64,000 nucleotides of DNA from Anticarsia gemmatalis (lineage: Eukaryota > Arthropoda > Insecta > Lepidoptera > Erebidae): assembly GCF_050436995.1 (NCBI RefSeq), contig NC_134765.1, positions 1,453,501 through 1,517,500 on the forward strand, given 5' to 3'. Below the pieces are notes generated by a model. That model did no database searches, had not been told where the DNA came from, and saw only the letters and a program-made list of their open reading frames with translations. The position numbers and the translations under genes are program-made. Below, piece by piece: positions 10,797-20,145 of this stretch (positions are counted from its first letter, which is position 1; each line of letters opens with the position of its first letter).

Positions 10797-11096
10797 TATA
10801 ATTATAAAGGTAAATATAAATAAACTATCCTTTGTCCTTTTATACGTAGCAGAGATTTTCACAGATTATAACAAAATGCGTGTCTTCCACGCGACAAAAG
10901 CTGACAAAGATAGCATCAGATGCAGGTTCTATCACAATATTTTCCGTCTCAATAAATGATTCACAAACGCGTATCAAAAAGGTCACAATTGACAAGACAC
11001 AATGATAATGATAACAGTTACCCATCTAATATAATTTTCCCGGAAACGAAGCCGAAACTTTACGTGCCGCTACCGTAGTTACACTCACTATGCCAT

Positions 11097-11565
11097 CATG
11101 ACATATATACATAATATTCTGCCTTATATACCCGATGTTGTAGGCAGAGGTGTATGAAATACACCCACGTTTCGTCATTAACAATGTTAGTCCCATGTAA
11201 TAAGTCGAGTCTATTGCCATTTACCGGGCACGTAAGCAAAGTCCGGGATACTAATGAGAAATAAGATATCTTTATATAAGTATACATATATCATTCTTCT
11301 GTAAGTGTGTATGTCACTGAACTTCTCTAAAACGACTGGACCGATTTTGATGAAATTTTTTGTGTGTGTTCAAGGGGATCTGATAATGGTTTAGATTCTC
11401 AATTTTGTCCGCTGGACAATGTTTTTTTTATTTAATTTTAAGGCAAATTAACGTTTGCCGGGTCAGCTAATATCTAATAAAAATACCAATAGTACTTTGA
11501 ACGGGAGTGGAACCCGATACCCATGGTCAGCAGTCGGATACACCACCTACTGTGCCATAGAAGCA
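11097..11565 (-). repeat. tRNA-derived SINE interrupted by a Helitron
   Basis: On the minus strand the head (GTGGTGTATCCGACTGCTGA, then a B-box-like GGGTTCCACTCCCG) is at about 11500-11565. The body and tail (GGCAATAGACTCGA, ACGTGGGTGTATTTCATACA) are at 11097-11240. The same family occurs intact at 32420-32662 (+) and 46175-46385 (-). The 202-bp insert at 11269-11470 splits the copy. Confidence 0.65.
11269..11470 (+). mobile_element. Non-autonomous Helitron of a second family, nested in a SINE
   Basis: It begins TCTTTATATAAGTATACAT after an A and ends GGGTCAGCTAA before a T. A GGCAAA-TTAACG-TTTGCC hairpin lies just before the end. The body has ACGACTGGACCGATTTTGAT. These are Helitron end rules without any coding sequence. 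Confidence 0.7.
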
Positions 11566-12294
11566 AATTGACATGTTCACTTATAGTAATTGACATTCAC
11601 TTATAAATTATATCAGTGTTAAACACACTGATAACTTAATGAAGTGTAATGGATAAATGACGGATAAAGTACCTGTCTGATAAAGCTTCCGTTTATTGAT
11701 AAGTATTAATTAACTGATAGTAGTTTATAAGTAGTGATAAGTATCTCCCACGCAATCAGTCGAGGGTATAAACCTAAGGTGTGTTATCTTAGGTTTTGGC
11801 TACATTCGCTGGCATACTGGCTTTTTGAAGTTATATTATGTGAATCAACATAAAACACTAAATACTAGAAAAAACTTTGTAAAGAACTATCGTATGTCTT
11901 TTATTTTTTTCGTCCAGAAAATGTATTACTGCATGTCCCGCTCCAGAGAGGAAGCGGGGGTCTGTCGGGCTCTCCCGCGGGCTAGGCGTTCCGGCTTTAA
12001 AATTGGGCATACCGACTAAAAACCTGATGGTGTTCCTTCCACAGTCACTATAAAGTGGCCAGGACGCGGTACCTCCAATTGGATATTCCGCGTCAACTAT
12101 TGTATGCCTGACAGCATGAGTTCTTTACATAGTTCTTGAAAGGATCTCAAGTCTCTATACCGCACTTGGTTGGTAGATTGATGATTCAATTCTCTTCTCT
12201 CTTATCCTATGAAAAAATCAGTGCTCATGTGCTTTATGTATGACCTATACATAACTGTTCCATTGCCCATGATTAAAACATTTCTAAAAAATCT
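11566..12294. other. Gene-free stretch with a GC-richer block
   Basis: About 11935-12130 is GC-rich compared with its surroundings (GAGGAAGCGGGGGTCTGTCG, GGCCAGGACGCGGTACCTCC). It looks like part of an old transposable element. I could not assign it to a family. Confidence 0.35.
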
Positions 12295-12545
12295 GAGGCG
12301 CCCATAGCCAGTTGCGCTCACCGGTCGGTAAACGATCTGTGGGTTAAGCAACCCTTGGCGCGGTCACTCTATAGATGGGTGACCGCATAGTGGTATTTGA
12401 ACTGGGCGTCTCCGTGCTTCGGAGGGCACGTAAAAAGTCGGTCCCGGCTGTTGTCTACTAAGATAACAGTCGTTAAGCCATGTCAAAGGCCTTCGAGCGG
12501 CTTGAATAACTTTGACACTAGGTTGACCACTAACCATACGACAAG
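12295..12545 (+). repeat. 5S rRNA-derived SINE, full-length reference copy
   Basis: Order of parts: GAGGCGCCCATAGCCAGTTG head; GGTTAAGCAACCCTTGGCGC; GATGGGTGACCGCATAG; TCTCCGTGCTTCGGAGGGCA; AGTCGGTCCCGGCTGTTGTC; then a tail AAAGGCCTTCGAGCGGCTTG and CTAACCATACGAC followed by (AAG)n. The GTTAAGCAAC, GCGCGGTCA and GATGGGTGACCGC blocks are in the order and spacing of the internal promoter region of 5S rRNA. I infer Pol III transcription from that promoter. Confidence 0.8.
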
Positions 12546-12893
12546 AAGAAGAAGACAGTAATGACTAATTCCCCACGCCTCCGCTTCGCATTAGTGTGAA
12601 TTCTATGATTTAAATCACGATGTTTAGGTTTCATAATAGCACTACAATATAATAGAAAACATTTATCAAATAACGTGGGTGAAAAACATTATTTGTTATC
12701 ACAATAATGGAGGGATAATTTCAATTCATTGTTGTTTTAAACAGGTACACCTACTTAGGCATGTATTTTATTTACAAGACGTCGGTAAAAGGGATAAACA
12801 AAAATTTGATATATAGAATGTATCGCAAATAGAGCATATTATTATACGTTTATTGCTAATAAACTTTTGATTTAACTCGGTATTGTTACCTTT

Positions 12894-13050
12894 TCACCGG
12901 TCGGTAAATGATCTGTGGGTTAAACAACCATTGGCGCGGTCATCCCATAGATGGGTGACCGTATAGTGGTATTTGAACTGCGCGTCTCCGTGCTTCGGAG
13001 GGCACGTTAAAAGTCGGTCCTGGTTGTTGTCTACTAAGATAACAGTCGTA
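12894..13050 (+). repeat. 5S rRNA-derived SINE, 3'-truncated
   Basis: It runs from TCACCGGTCGGTAAATGATC to AAGATAACAGTCGT and lacks the last 90 bp of the family. It is the second of three copies within 1.1 kb. Confidence 0.75.
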
Positions 13051-13133
13051 GTCTATACTATACCTACGAGAAATGTTAGAATGGTCAAATATTAAAAGTT
13101 TTTATTCATTAAAGGTTTGTTTGTTGTTTGTTT

Positions 13134-13380
13134 GTCGTATGGTTAGTGGTCAACTTAGTGTCAAAGTTGTTCAAGCCGCCCGAAGGCCTTTGACATGGCT
13201 TTACGACTGTTATCGTAGTAGATAACAACCGGGACCGACTTTTAACGTGCCCTCCGAATCACGGAGACACCCAGTTCCAATACCACTATGCGGTCACCCA
13301 TCTATGGAGTGACGCGCCAAGGATTGCTTAACCCACAGATCGTTTACCGACCGGTGAGCGCAACTGGCTGTGGGCGCCTC
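13134..13380 (-). repeat. 5S rRNA-derived SINE, full length
   Basis: The minus strand reads from GAGGCGCCCACAGCCAGTTG to CTAACCATACGAC. It faces the truncated copy at 12894-13050 with an 83-bp spacer, making a long inverted repeat. Confidence 0.8.
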
Positions 13381-14291
13381 GAAATAAGACAGTGACAATA
13401 TATAAGTGCGAGCGAGAGAGTTCGATAATGTCATGACGTAGTTCGCAAGTTTGTAATGGCCCGACTATAGTAAGAAGAGTAATGTTAATTGGTATAGTTT
13501 GTAGAAAGTGCATTCGTTCATGTTGTGTACTAGATGATGACCAAACTCTGAAGCTATGCTTTAATATGCGTCAGTATCCCTCCATTAAACTTGTGTCGTG
13601 AATATTCATTATACCACTTGAAGCTAGGGGTGTTGCAGAACACTCCAAGATAATCTAGAAATATGTCTTCCTAACCTTAAAATAGAACGAAACATTAATT
13701 GAGTTAAATATGGCACTTTTTGCCTACAATAAACTGACTATATTTATTGAAATTATGGGGTTTACTCATAATCAATGGAAAAAGCTTAATATATCTTAAC
13801 TTGTGGGCGTTTATAAGATTATTAATTCCATGTTATTTCCTTACAATATTAGTAGAACTGCGTTTGCTACCCTAATTCTAATTAAAACCCGTACTACACC
13901 TACTTGGAATATTACGTACTTATTAGGGCCAAATTCTCTACTATGTAATGGCCAAAATCATACAGTACCTAGTAGATTAAACTGTGGGCTGGTACAAAAA
14001 ATCCTAAAATAGAAGTCAATCAAAATGCATTTTTTCAAAAGCAAGATCGTAATGTTAGGGTCACAAACACCCACTACTCATTTGATTGTGGCATCTGTCT
14101 TAAAGGTCACAAATAAATACGTAAAACAGGGTCCAAAAGAACTAACGTATCCTTTTAATAAATTAACTTTCTGACCGTAACCTCGTCTCATTTGCATATT
14201 AAAGAAAACCTGTGGATTTTAAATCCTGAAAATGCCTGAAATCTTCACTTATTTCCAGTTTTTCCCTCAGCTTGTTTATACATATATAAAA

Positions 14292-14355
14292 TCACGCCTT
14301 TTCCCCATAGGGTCAGGCAGAAACCCAAGAACACCACTACGTCCGATCTTTCATA
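14292..14355 (+). repeat. TCACGCC-CCCATAGGG repeat fragment
   Basis: AAATCACGCCTTTTCCCCAT, then AGGGTCAGGCAGA and AAGAACACCACTACGTCCGA. Further copies are at 17021-17085, 33172-33316 and 42713-42825. Confidence 0.5.
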
Positions 14356-14559
14356 GATATTCTTCTTCTTTTTAAACAAACCAGTCTGTTACCATAGCAA
14401 CCGGCTCTAAATTGATAGTTGAACATGGGTTTTTGTTTGTCTTGTCAACTGTGACAAGACACGTTATTCATCTTTTCTAAATATAGAAAGCTCGACGTAA
14501 TATAATATATCTAAAATTGCTTGTAACTTTGACAATCAAAGATGTCAAAAACCAAAAGT

Positions 14560-14752
14560 TGTCAAAAACTGTAGCTCTATTTTTTACACTTAGTATTGTT
14601 GAGTATCGAGAGTTTGACATTTAAATTGTATTGAAAAATAGTTCCTACGGCGTCCGCTAGAGGCGCTGATCAGATTTTTATACAAAATTTCTTGATAGCT
14701 AGCCGGTTGTAGATAGTCGACAGTGGTAGAGAATCGGACTACTGAGTGTCTT
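14560..14752 (+). repeat. Interspersed repeat (TAGAGGCGCTGA family), copy 1
   Basis: It shares the ordered motifs GAGTATCGAGAGT, AATAGTTCCTACGG, CTAGAGGCGCT, AGCCGGTTGT and GGTAGAGAATCG with 47570-47735 on the same strand. Class unknown; no coding capacity. Confidence 0.55.
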
Positions 14753-15175
14753 TTTTATTTACATGAGATTCACCAATTGTGAATAAGTATTAGATAGCTA
14801 ACTTAATAGAATTGACGTCACGTTATCTAGAAGATAGTTTATCTGATACTTATGCATAAGTTAACCTGGCCTTTAAAATTCAAATTCGCCAATTTGGCAT
14901 CTAAAACAGTAGAATGTTGAACATTTCTGTTTACAAATTAACTTCTTCCTGAAGGCTATTGAAGCCTTTTCAAAAAGTTTGCTCCATTCAATAACATAGA
15001 AAACTTTCTGTTCCTTTCCAATGTTTCCATAATATATTTAATTAAGATAAACCAACCGTTTACAAATATGTATAATTGTCGCTATTTAGGCTATGGGCTT
15101 TGGAGAGGAATTATTAATGTAGAGCAAATGGTTATTTGACCACATCACATTTCGACTGGCAAAATTCTTTGAAAA

Positions 15176-15272
15176 TGACAGCTGGGACCCACAATTTAAC
15201 GTGCCCTCCAAAACACGGCGTAATTCGCTATGTATAAGATGGTCATTGGTCACCCATCCATAATTTAACGTT
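15176..15272 (-). repeat. Degenerate 5S-derived SINE fragment
   Basis: The minus strand retains GGATGGGTGACCAATGACC and GGAGGGCACGTTAAATTGTG. Both ends of the family are missing. Confidence 0.5.
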
Positions 15273-15309
15273 GAAGGAAAACATCGAGGTGAAATCTTGC
15301 GTACCTTAC

Positions 15310-15405
15310 TTATGGTCAGCGTGGTAGACTCAAGGCCTAACCCTTCCCTTGTTCGGGAGGAACCTCTGCCCAGCAGTGGAATATACATGGGTAACAAAAT
15401 AAAAA
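15310..15405 (+). repeat. Retrotransposon-tail repeat (GGACTCAAGGCCTAACC family)
   Basis: GTGGTAGACTCAAGGCCTAA, a CCCAGCAGTGG motif and CATGGGTAACAAAATAAA. Related copies are at 37136-37245, 48549-48833, 54061-54215, 58215-58310 and 60880-60950. It resembles the 3' end of a LINE or of a SINE that borrows it. Confidence 0.55.
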
Positions 15406-17020
15406 AATGTAATTCCTTTGTGAGCAGCCCTGCCACATTCATACAAATACACAAGATCAAACAAAAATGTAATTAGTAACAAAGTTTAATAAGTTAGTTT
15501 AATATTTATGAAACTGCATGCTACCATAGACAAGACGAGGTTTATAATACATGCACGTACTTGTTTCCGAACTGACTATTGAATTTGTACAACTTTTACT
15601 GATGCCATCTAGTTTCCTAAGCGAATGGTATATGTTTGTATTGAATTCACATTTGAGAAGTCTGTGGGTCAGTTTTACGACTTATGGTTAAGTTAAGTTA
15701 AGATTTCAGATTAGATTTCCTAATCTAAATACAGTCCCAGTTTAATCACAATCCCAATATAATATAAAAAAATAAATACCTGCACGACAACAGCTCTGTT
15801 TACACCTGTTTCTTCTAACAGGCGGAATATTATCCTATATTATCGTTATATCACACGGTATACGGTATGATATTACGATTTCTCTTGATGTTAATGATAT
15901 GTATATTAAACGATTGGTGTGAGGTTTCTCTGAGTGTTTCCGGTGTACCTAATTATTTTCCTAATGTGTATACATACAGCTAAGGAATAATAATATCATT
16001 GACTGCTACAGTTGTGTTATTATTTGTCTCTCATATCTATGATTATAGAAAGCAATAAGATTGTTCAGTTCGTAGTAAGGGACGTTTTTATGTGTTTTAG
16101 ACAACAATTCATGATATTATGCCACTAAATATATAACGTAATATAGAAAACATTCTACCTAATACCCCTCCCCTGTAAAGGAAGGTATGAAGTTACAATA
16201 TTCAGGTATAGTAACGTCGCCAGAGGTCCTAGGTTCAGCTCCAGTTTGATATGATATGATAATGATGACTAATAAAATGGAAGATAATTTGTGTTTAGTT
16301 GTGATTTGTGTCCGAAATTTCTATTTTTGCAAAAGTCTACATAACTCAATTTCTAGCATAGTTTTTTTTTCTTGTAAAATAGTAAATAAGTATAATGTAT
16401 TAATGTTACCTACTATTAATCTAACACTGTCAACTTAATAGCAGTTCATTAAAGAAATTCATAGGGCAAGATATTTTTATGCAAAAATTGAGATCAGAAA
16501 TTGAAATAAACTCAGTCCAGGAAATAAAAACGTTATACTCAACAAGAAATAAACTTACTGGTCTAAATCAAGAGCCATTAATTTGTAACTATACATTACA
16601 GACACGCCTATAACTATTACCAATAAATATATGGGACTAAGCGATTTTACCAAATAATAGATAGAAGCCCAGCTTAAGACTTTGTGTGAAAATCGACGCA
16701 CACATCACAAATACTAAACACCTTACGACATAAGTAATAATTTTAAATGTTTGCTTGAATAAAACATAATAATATTATATGTAGTATTGTTATCTCTTTG
16801 GATACTTAATTCAGCTATAACTTTCGTTTTTGATATTACTATATTGATTGAAACTGGCCGAAAGAAAAACTGCCTGATTTAGTGACCAACAATGCATGGC
16901 AAACAACAAATTACTGTTTTAATATCAAAATGATGTACCTAAACACAAAATTGAGCAAGCCATATAAAGGTCTTTTATATTTTTTTTATAAAAATCGATT
17001 CCGAGTTTTATTGCATACAT

Positions 17021-17085
17021 ATCACGCTTTTTTCCCATAGGGGTAGGCAGAGACCAAAGAACGCCATTTAGAATGATCGTTTCAA
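17021..17085 (+). repeat. TCACGCTTTTTTCCCATAGG repeat fragment
   Basis: TATCACGCTTTTTTCCCATA followed by GGGGTAGGCAGAGACCAAAG and AACGCCATTTAGAATGATCG. It is a better-preserved copy of the family at 14292-14355. Confidence 0.55.
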
Positions 17086-17386
17086 TATTATTATGCGCTC
17101 ATAAACAAATCTATACGGTGTCATACTAATCCAAAAACATGTAACACAATTTCAAAAGACTTAAGCTTGGCTCCCATCTATCATTTGTCACTCGGGTAGG
17201 CTTAATAATGTTTGTAACAAAACTATCGTTTGATGGCATCCCGCTGTGTTACGAGTGTTTCTAAATGTTAGAGCAATCTGTTAATCCGTGCCACTGCTTT
17301 TAGATGACGTTTATGACCATTAACACTACTTACTCGTTTATTGTTTGTTAATGAAAAATATTGACGGTACAATAGCTGAATAAGTC

Positions 17387-17470
17387 CACGATACACAATA
17401 AACTAATTATTAAATGTGTAACTGGTTACACGATACACAATAAACGAATTATTAAATTAAGAGCTGGTTA
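17387..17470 (+). repeat. Tandem duplication, 42-bp unit
   Basis: CACGATACACAATAAAC, an AATTATTAAAT stretch and CTGGTTA occur twice with a period of 42 bp and few differences. Confidence 0.7.
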
Positions 17471-18477
17471 ATTGCTATTTCCTACTAATAAAATAAATAA
17501 ATAAATATTATTGGACAACTCACACACGGTCATTTGATTGCAAACTAAGCAGAGCTTGTACTATGGTAACCAAATAACTGATAAACATACTTATATACTT
17601 CTAAATACATACTTATATATACTTATATAGATACTTTAACATCCAGGCTCAGAACAAATACTCGTGCTCATCACATAAATGTTACAAAATAATGCGAAAG
17701 TTTAAGGAGATCTCGTTTTGGTACAAATTTGGTACTTATATTTTATTACCTGGATTAAAACATAGGATAGTTTTTTTCCTGAGAAATGTTTTCACGCGGT
17801 CGAAGCCAGCAACCAATATAGATGTATAATGTATACAAACGTGAACAAAATTAGCCGTTTAAAACATAAACCATTGGTTGGTTTTCGTATTAGTAATTTA
17901 TAAAACGGCTGCCTAGTTACTATAATAATAATAACCCCTAACAAAATAATATAATACAGAAATAATTTAGATTACTTATTAATAAAGTATTTTAACAGTA
18001 TAAACGAATCGGTAAGAAATACAACGGCAGAGAGGAAATACAAACCATCTGTTCAAAACAGTTGACTCATGAAATATAGTAGGGAAAATACTAACACACA
18101 TTAAATCACGCCTTGTTCTTATAACTGTTAGTAGAGACTAGAACAAGGACACTTATAACGATTCGGTTTAAAGTGCATTACTTTTAAAAATCAACTACAG
18201 GCATTAAAAATGAATGCACAAAAAAAAGATTATAAAAAACACTTATTGGCACGTATTCGGTATTCGTGATAATCTTTAAAGCTAAAAAGCTGGTCTATTA
18301 TTCATATTATCGATGGATTTCGAATACAAAATGTAGGAAGGTCTCAAACTTTTTGTTTTTGTTTGTAAAATCATAATTGTTTGTATAAATAGTCCGTGCG
18401 ATATTACGGTATGAAGTGATCATTTTTATTTGTAACCTAAAAGCCATAAAATCGGTGTATAAATAGCATGTTACTTA

Positions 18478-18545
18478 TATCATCATCATCATCATCATCT
18501 CAGCCGGGAATCGTCCACTGCTGGACAAAGGCCTCCCCCATCGTT
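18478..18545 (-). repeat. 3' tail of a non-LTR retrotransposon
   Basis: On the plus strand (ATC)n is followed by TCAGCCGGGAATCGTCCACT and GCTGGACAAAGGCCTCCCCC. This block is widespread at the 3' ends of insect LINEs, which end in short ATG/TGA repeats. Confidence 0.6.
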
Positions 18546-19388
18546 ACTTATATACTTATCATTAAATTAATTGGCATAATGTTTTAGAGTGTCCGTTTTT
18601 TACAATTTAGCCATGAAATCAATTTTTCAGAAATCAAATAATAGGGAGTTTTACAAACAGCACATCTCATATTGCAAAGACATAACACGATTGTCTGTTC
18701 TATAATTGCAAATATAACTAAGACATTTATGCTAAGGTTTAGTTAGGTACCACTACCATCCATGTCTCTAAACCACTATTTTTGGGAAAACAGTAATTTA
18801 AATGTACCCATATTTTGGGTAAAGAAATAGTTGATATGGAAGACCTTATAAAAACGGCGTATAACATTGCGTAGAAACCTACTATTCATTATATTTCTAA
18901 TCAATGTGTTTAGAATTAAACATTATATAATAAATAACAATAGTTATTCTGCTTACAAGAAGACATAAAACAAACTATTATACTTACACTATAACTATAT
19001 TTTATTATATCATTTATAATGATGTTATAAATATAAGAAAAAAACAACTAAAGGAATCATTCAAGCGCAGTACAGAGTGTTTTCTAAACGTATTATTGAT
19101 AGTAGACCGTAATTTGCAATTATTTCATATTTTTTTTAAATATTTGCTAGCATTCAAAGGTCCATGTTATATAATTTAACGTGTATAATATTGTGATCGT
19201 GAATTTTATGTTTTAGCACAGGTAAGTATAATTGTAATAAGTGAAATTGTAAAGGAAATAGTTCAGATAGAGGTAATTCATTTTAAGTATTAGAAAAATA
19301 ATTTTAATATTTGTTCGTAGTTCGTTCTAGCAGTTGTCGGGAATTGAATTCGAGACCCTATGATCCAAACTAATAATTACTTAACTCA

Positions 19389-19475
19389 GTGTCCTAAATG
19401 TTCCAAAAAGCTTCCCGAAAGCCTTTGTCTTAAATCAACGGCTATCATAATCGTCAAAGAAGGGACTGGTTTCTA
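19389..19475 (-). repeat. Degenerate 5S-derived SINE 3' half
   Basis: The plus strand keeps the order of GTGTC, AAGC.TCCCGAAAGCCTTTG, TTAAATCAACGGCTATCATA and GGGACTGGTTT, matching the tail half of the family with many substitutions. Confidence 0.4.
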
Positions 19476-20003
19476 AATAGAGTTCTAATCAGATAAATAA
19501 CCTAATAACTTTGTTGACCTTCGGTTTAATTACAGAACTAATAACTTAGGAGAAAGACAAATATTTTCATGTTTGAGATAAAAAATAAATAATTTACTTA
19601 TGCGCTTTTTGGCTTATTAAAAGTAACGACAACACTTCAAATTGAAAATGTTATTCATACGAGTACCTTGCCTTTAATTAAAATATGGCATAACAGTCAC
19701 GCAACTTAAGAAAAAATAAATAAATTGCAAGTATTCTATTGAAATCACAAAAAAACTAGTTTTCTATCACCGTTTTCTATCACCTCCCTGAAAGAATTTC
19801 ATGTATATGTATATATGTATGACCACATTTTCCTAAAATGACAAAATTTTCGTCCTCACTACTTTACCTAAGTATATAAGAAAACAGTAATTTCCTGCAC
19901 ATAATTAAAATTCCCCAAAGTACAACCAGAAACTGCGCAAAAATAGAACTAACTACAAAGAAGGGTTTGCACAAAAAATAACAATTAATATCCATCAAGT
20001 ACC

Positions 20004-20070
20004 ATTGGCAATATGTGTGCAAATGTAGGCTTGCAGTGGGCGGGGCCTAACCACCGCTACGGGATATAAA
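20004..20070 (+). promoter_or_regulatory. Myosuppressin core promoter: inverted CCAAT, GC box, TATA
   Basis: ATTGG at 20004-20008, a GGGCGGGGCC GC box at about 20038-20047 and TATAAA at 20065-20070 precede the start codon at 20146 by 76-142 bp. Transcription would start near 20095 (CCAGAG), giving a leader of about 50 nt. The combination stands out from the AT-rich surroundings. Confidence 0.7.
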
Positions 20071-20099
20071 GCTTCGCGCGCCGCTACGAAAGCCAGAGT

Positions 20100-20132
20100 C
20101 GTAGCAGTCTCGTAGCATCGACGTAGCAACCA
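20100..20132 (+). repeat. Three 11-bp repeats in the myosuppressin 5' leader
   Basis: CGTAGCA occurs at 20100, 20111 and 20122, exactly 11 bp apart, in the inferred 5' UTR just upstream of the start codon. Confidence 0.75.
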
Positions 20133-20145
20133 AACAGCAACAACA

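Larger units (their letters stand above)
13381..20003. other. Intergenic stretch upstream of myosuppressin, repeats only
   Basis: No gene is supported. Besides the repeats listed separately, there are degraded TCACGCC-CCCATAGGG pieces at about 18105-18150, a degenerate Helitron-like end at about 17755-17815 (TTCACGCGGTCGAAGCC), and a B-box-like GGTCCTAGGTTCAGCTCC at about 16225. The short frames between 13.8 and 16.4 kb have no coding character. Confidence 0.5.

Noticed and set aside
12340..12400. 5S rRNA gene
   Set aside because: Only the internal promoter region resembles 5S rRNA; the ends and overall length do not fit, and the copies share a SINE tail.
15086..15460. 124-codon minus-strand frame
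   Set aside because: It consists of a degenerate 5S-type SINE and a LINE-like tail read in reverse.
18481..18500. Simple (ATC)n microsatellite
   Set aside because: It is the terminal repeat of the adjacent retrotransposon 3' end rather than an independent feature.
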